Positions 24,114 through 24,559 of a stretch of 24,559 nucleotides of DNA are shown here, one piece after another. This DNA is from Bacteroidota bacterium (GTDB taxonomy: Bacteria > Bacteroidota > Bacteroidia > Bacteroidales > Rikenellaceae). The stretch is from NCBI GenBank assembly GCA_023443765.1, contig JAEZTA010000085.1, positions 1-24,559 on the forward strand, written 5' to 3'. The notes beneath the pieces were generated by a model that ran no database searches, was not told where the DNA came from, and was given only the letters and a program-made list of their open reading frames with translations. Numbering within the stretch: position 1 is the first letter of the stretch; the number at the start of each line of letters is the position of its first letter. A program made the translations under genes and the position numbers.

Positions 24114-24559
24114 ATGAAAAAAATAGCATACAGCATCCTGTTCGCCCTGTTGGCAATCCTCTCCGCCTGCAGTTCATTCACTGAGATCGAACCCAAGGGA
24201 AAGAACGTGCTCAGCCGGGTGGAGGACCTCGACATGCTGCTCAACTACGAATACCGGCAGCGGGGATTTGCATTCCGGCCCGTCATGCTGATGGCCAACG
24301 ACATTCTCCCCTATACCGAAGATATTCCCAAACTGCTATCAGCTGCGGAAAAATCCCTTACCGGAATTCTCGCCACCTGGGATGAAACCCTGTCTGCAAA
24401 GCGGGCCGGTCTAACCGAAACCGATCCCACCTATTCGGAGTGTTATTCGATCAATGCAAAAATAGCCAATGCCGTCATCGCCAAGATCGACGCTGCGGCA
24501 GGCGACCGATACATGGCCGAAAGGCTCAAGGCCGAAGCTTACGTACTGCGTGCCTACAT
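24114..24559 (+). CDS. SusD/RagB family lipoprotein, second locus, cut by window end
   Basis: I read an open frame from the ATG at 24114 to the window end, 148 codons, so most of the protein lies outside. The signal peptide ends in a lipobox (LSAC, Cys19) and the mature start SSFTEIEPKGKN is typical of SusD proteins. The end of the visible part, KIDAAAGDRYMAERLKAEAYVLRAY, fits the first helical repeats, where the conserved GEAxFLRA-like segment sits. It follows the susC stop by 13 bases and is its lid partner. Genes further downstream, which would tell the substrate, are not visible. Confidence 0.9.
   Translation, partial: MKKIAYSILFALLAILSACSSFTEIEPKGKNVLSRVEDLDMLLNYEYRQRGFAFRPVMLMANDILPYTEDIPKLLSAAEKSLTGILATWDETLSAKRAGLTETDPTYSECYSINAKIANAVIAKIDAAAGDRYMAERLKAEAYVLRAY

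Overview
The window looks like chromosome of a gut-type member of the Bacteroidota with fairly high GC content, most like Alistipes (Rikenellaceae). The reasons are two SusC/SusD nutrient-uptake systems, FecR/ECF sigma pairs, lipoproteins whose lipid-anchor cysteine is often followed by acidic residues, TAnnTTTG-type promoter boxes and GC-rich coding sequence. The genus is an inference from style, not from a marker gene. The window is densely coded, with no intergenic stretch above about 200 bases. I saw no tRNA, rRNA, IS element or CRISPR array.

Region 1 (1-4010, minus strand) is a tight housekeeping operon. It reads from a Pro/Glu/Ala-rich hypothetical protein, through rsmI (16S rRNA methyltransferase) and a DUF389 membrane protein, into a lipid A acyltransferase cut by the window edge. 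A TAnnTTTG box lies upstream.

Region 2 (4134-17518, minus strand) is a regulated SusCD locus: ECF sigma factor, FecR anti-sigma, SusC transporter with an STN signalling domain, SusD, a DUF1735-type surface lipoprotein, a calcineurin-like phosphoesterase lipoprotein, and a BACON plus FISUMP-like lipoprotein. A terminator follows, then a periplasmic GH3 beta-glucosidase with its own terminator. Divergent from the sigma gene, on the plus strand, is an exported endonuclease/exonuclease/phosphatase (EEP) protein (17664-18581), closed by a perfect 16-bp terminator.

Region 3 (18747-24559, plus strand) is a second, independent system in the same order: ECF sigma, FecR, STN-containing SusC and SusD (cut by the window end).

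The most interesting signal is a bipartite motif, GGGGACAAA-N13-CGT(C/T), found three times with identical spacing. One copy precedes the first ECF sigma gene, one precedes its fecR, and one precedes the divergent EEP gene. The layout matches the classical ECF promoter form (GGAAC-N16/17-CGTC). I read it as the sigma factor's own regulon. That places the EEP protein in the same response as the SusCD operon and its metallophosphoesterase, so the locus has two predicted phosphoesterases and no glycan-depolymerising enzyme except the separate GH3. A phosphate-containing substrate is a reasonable hypothesis.
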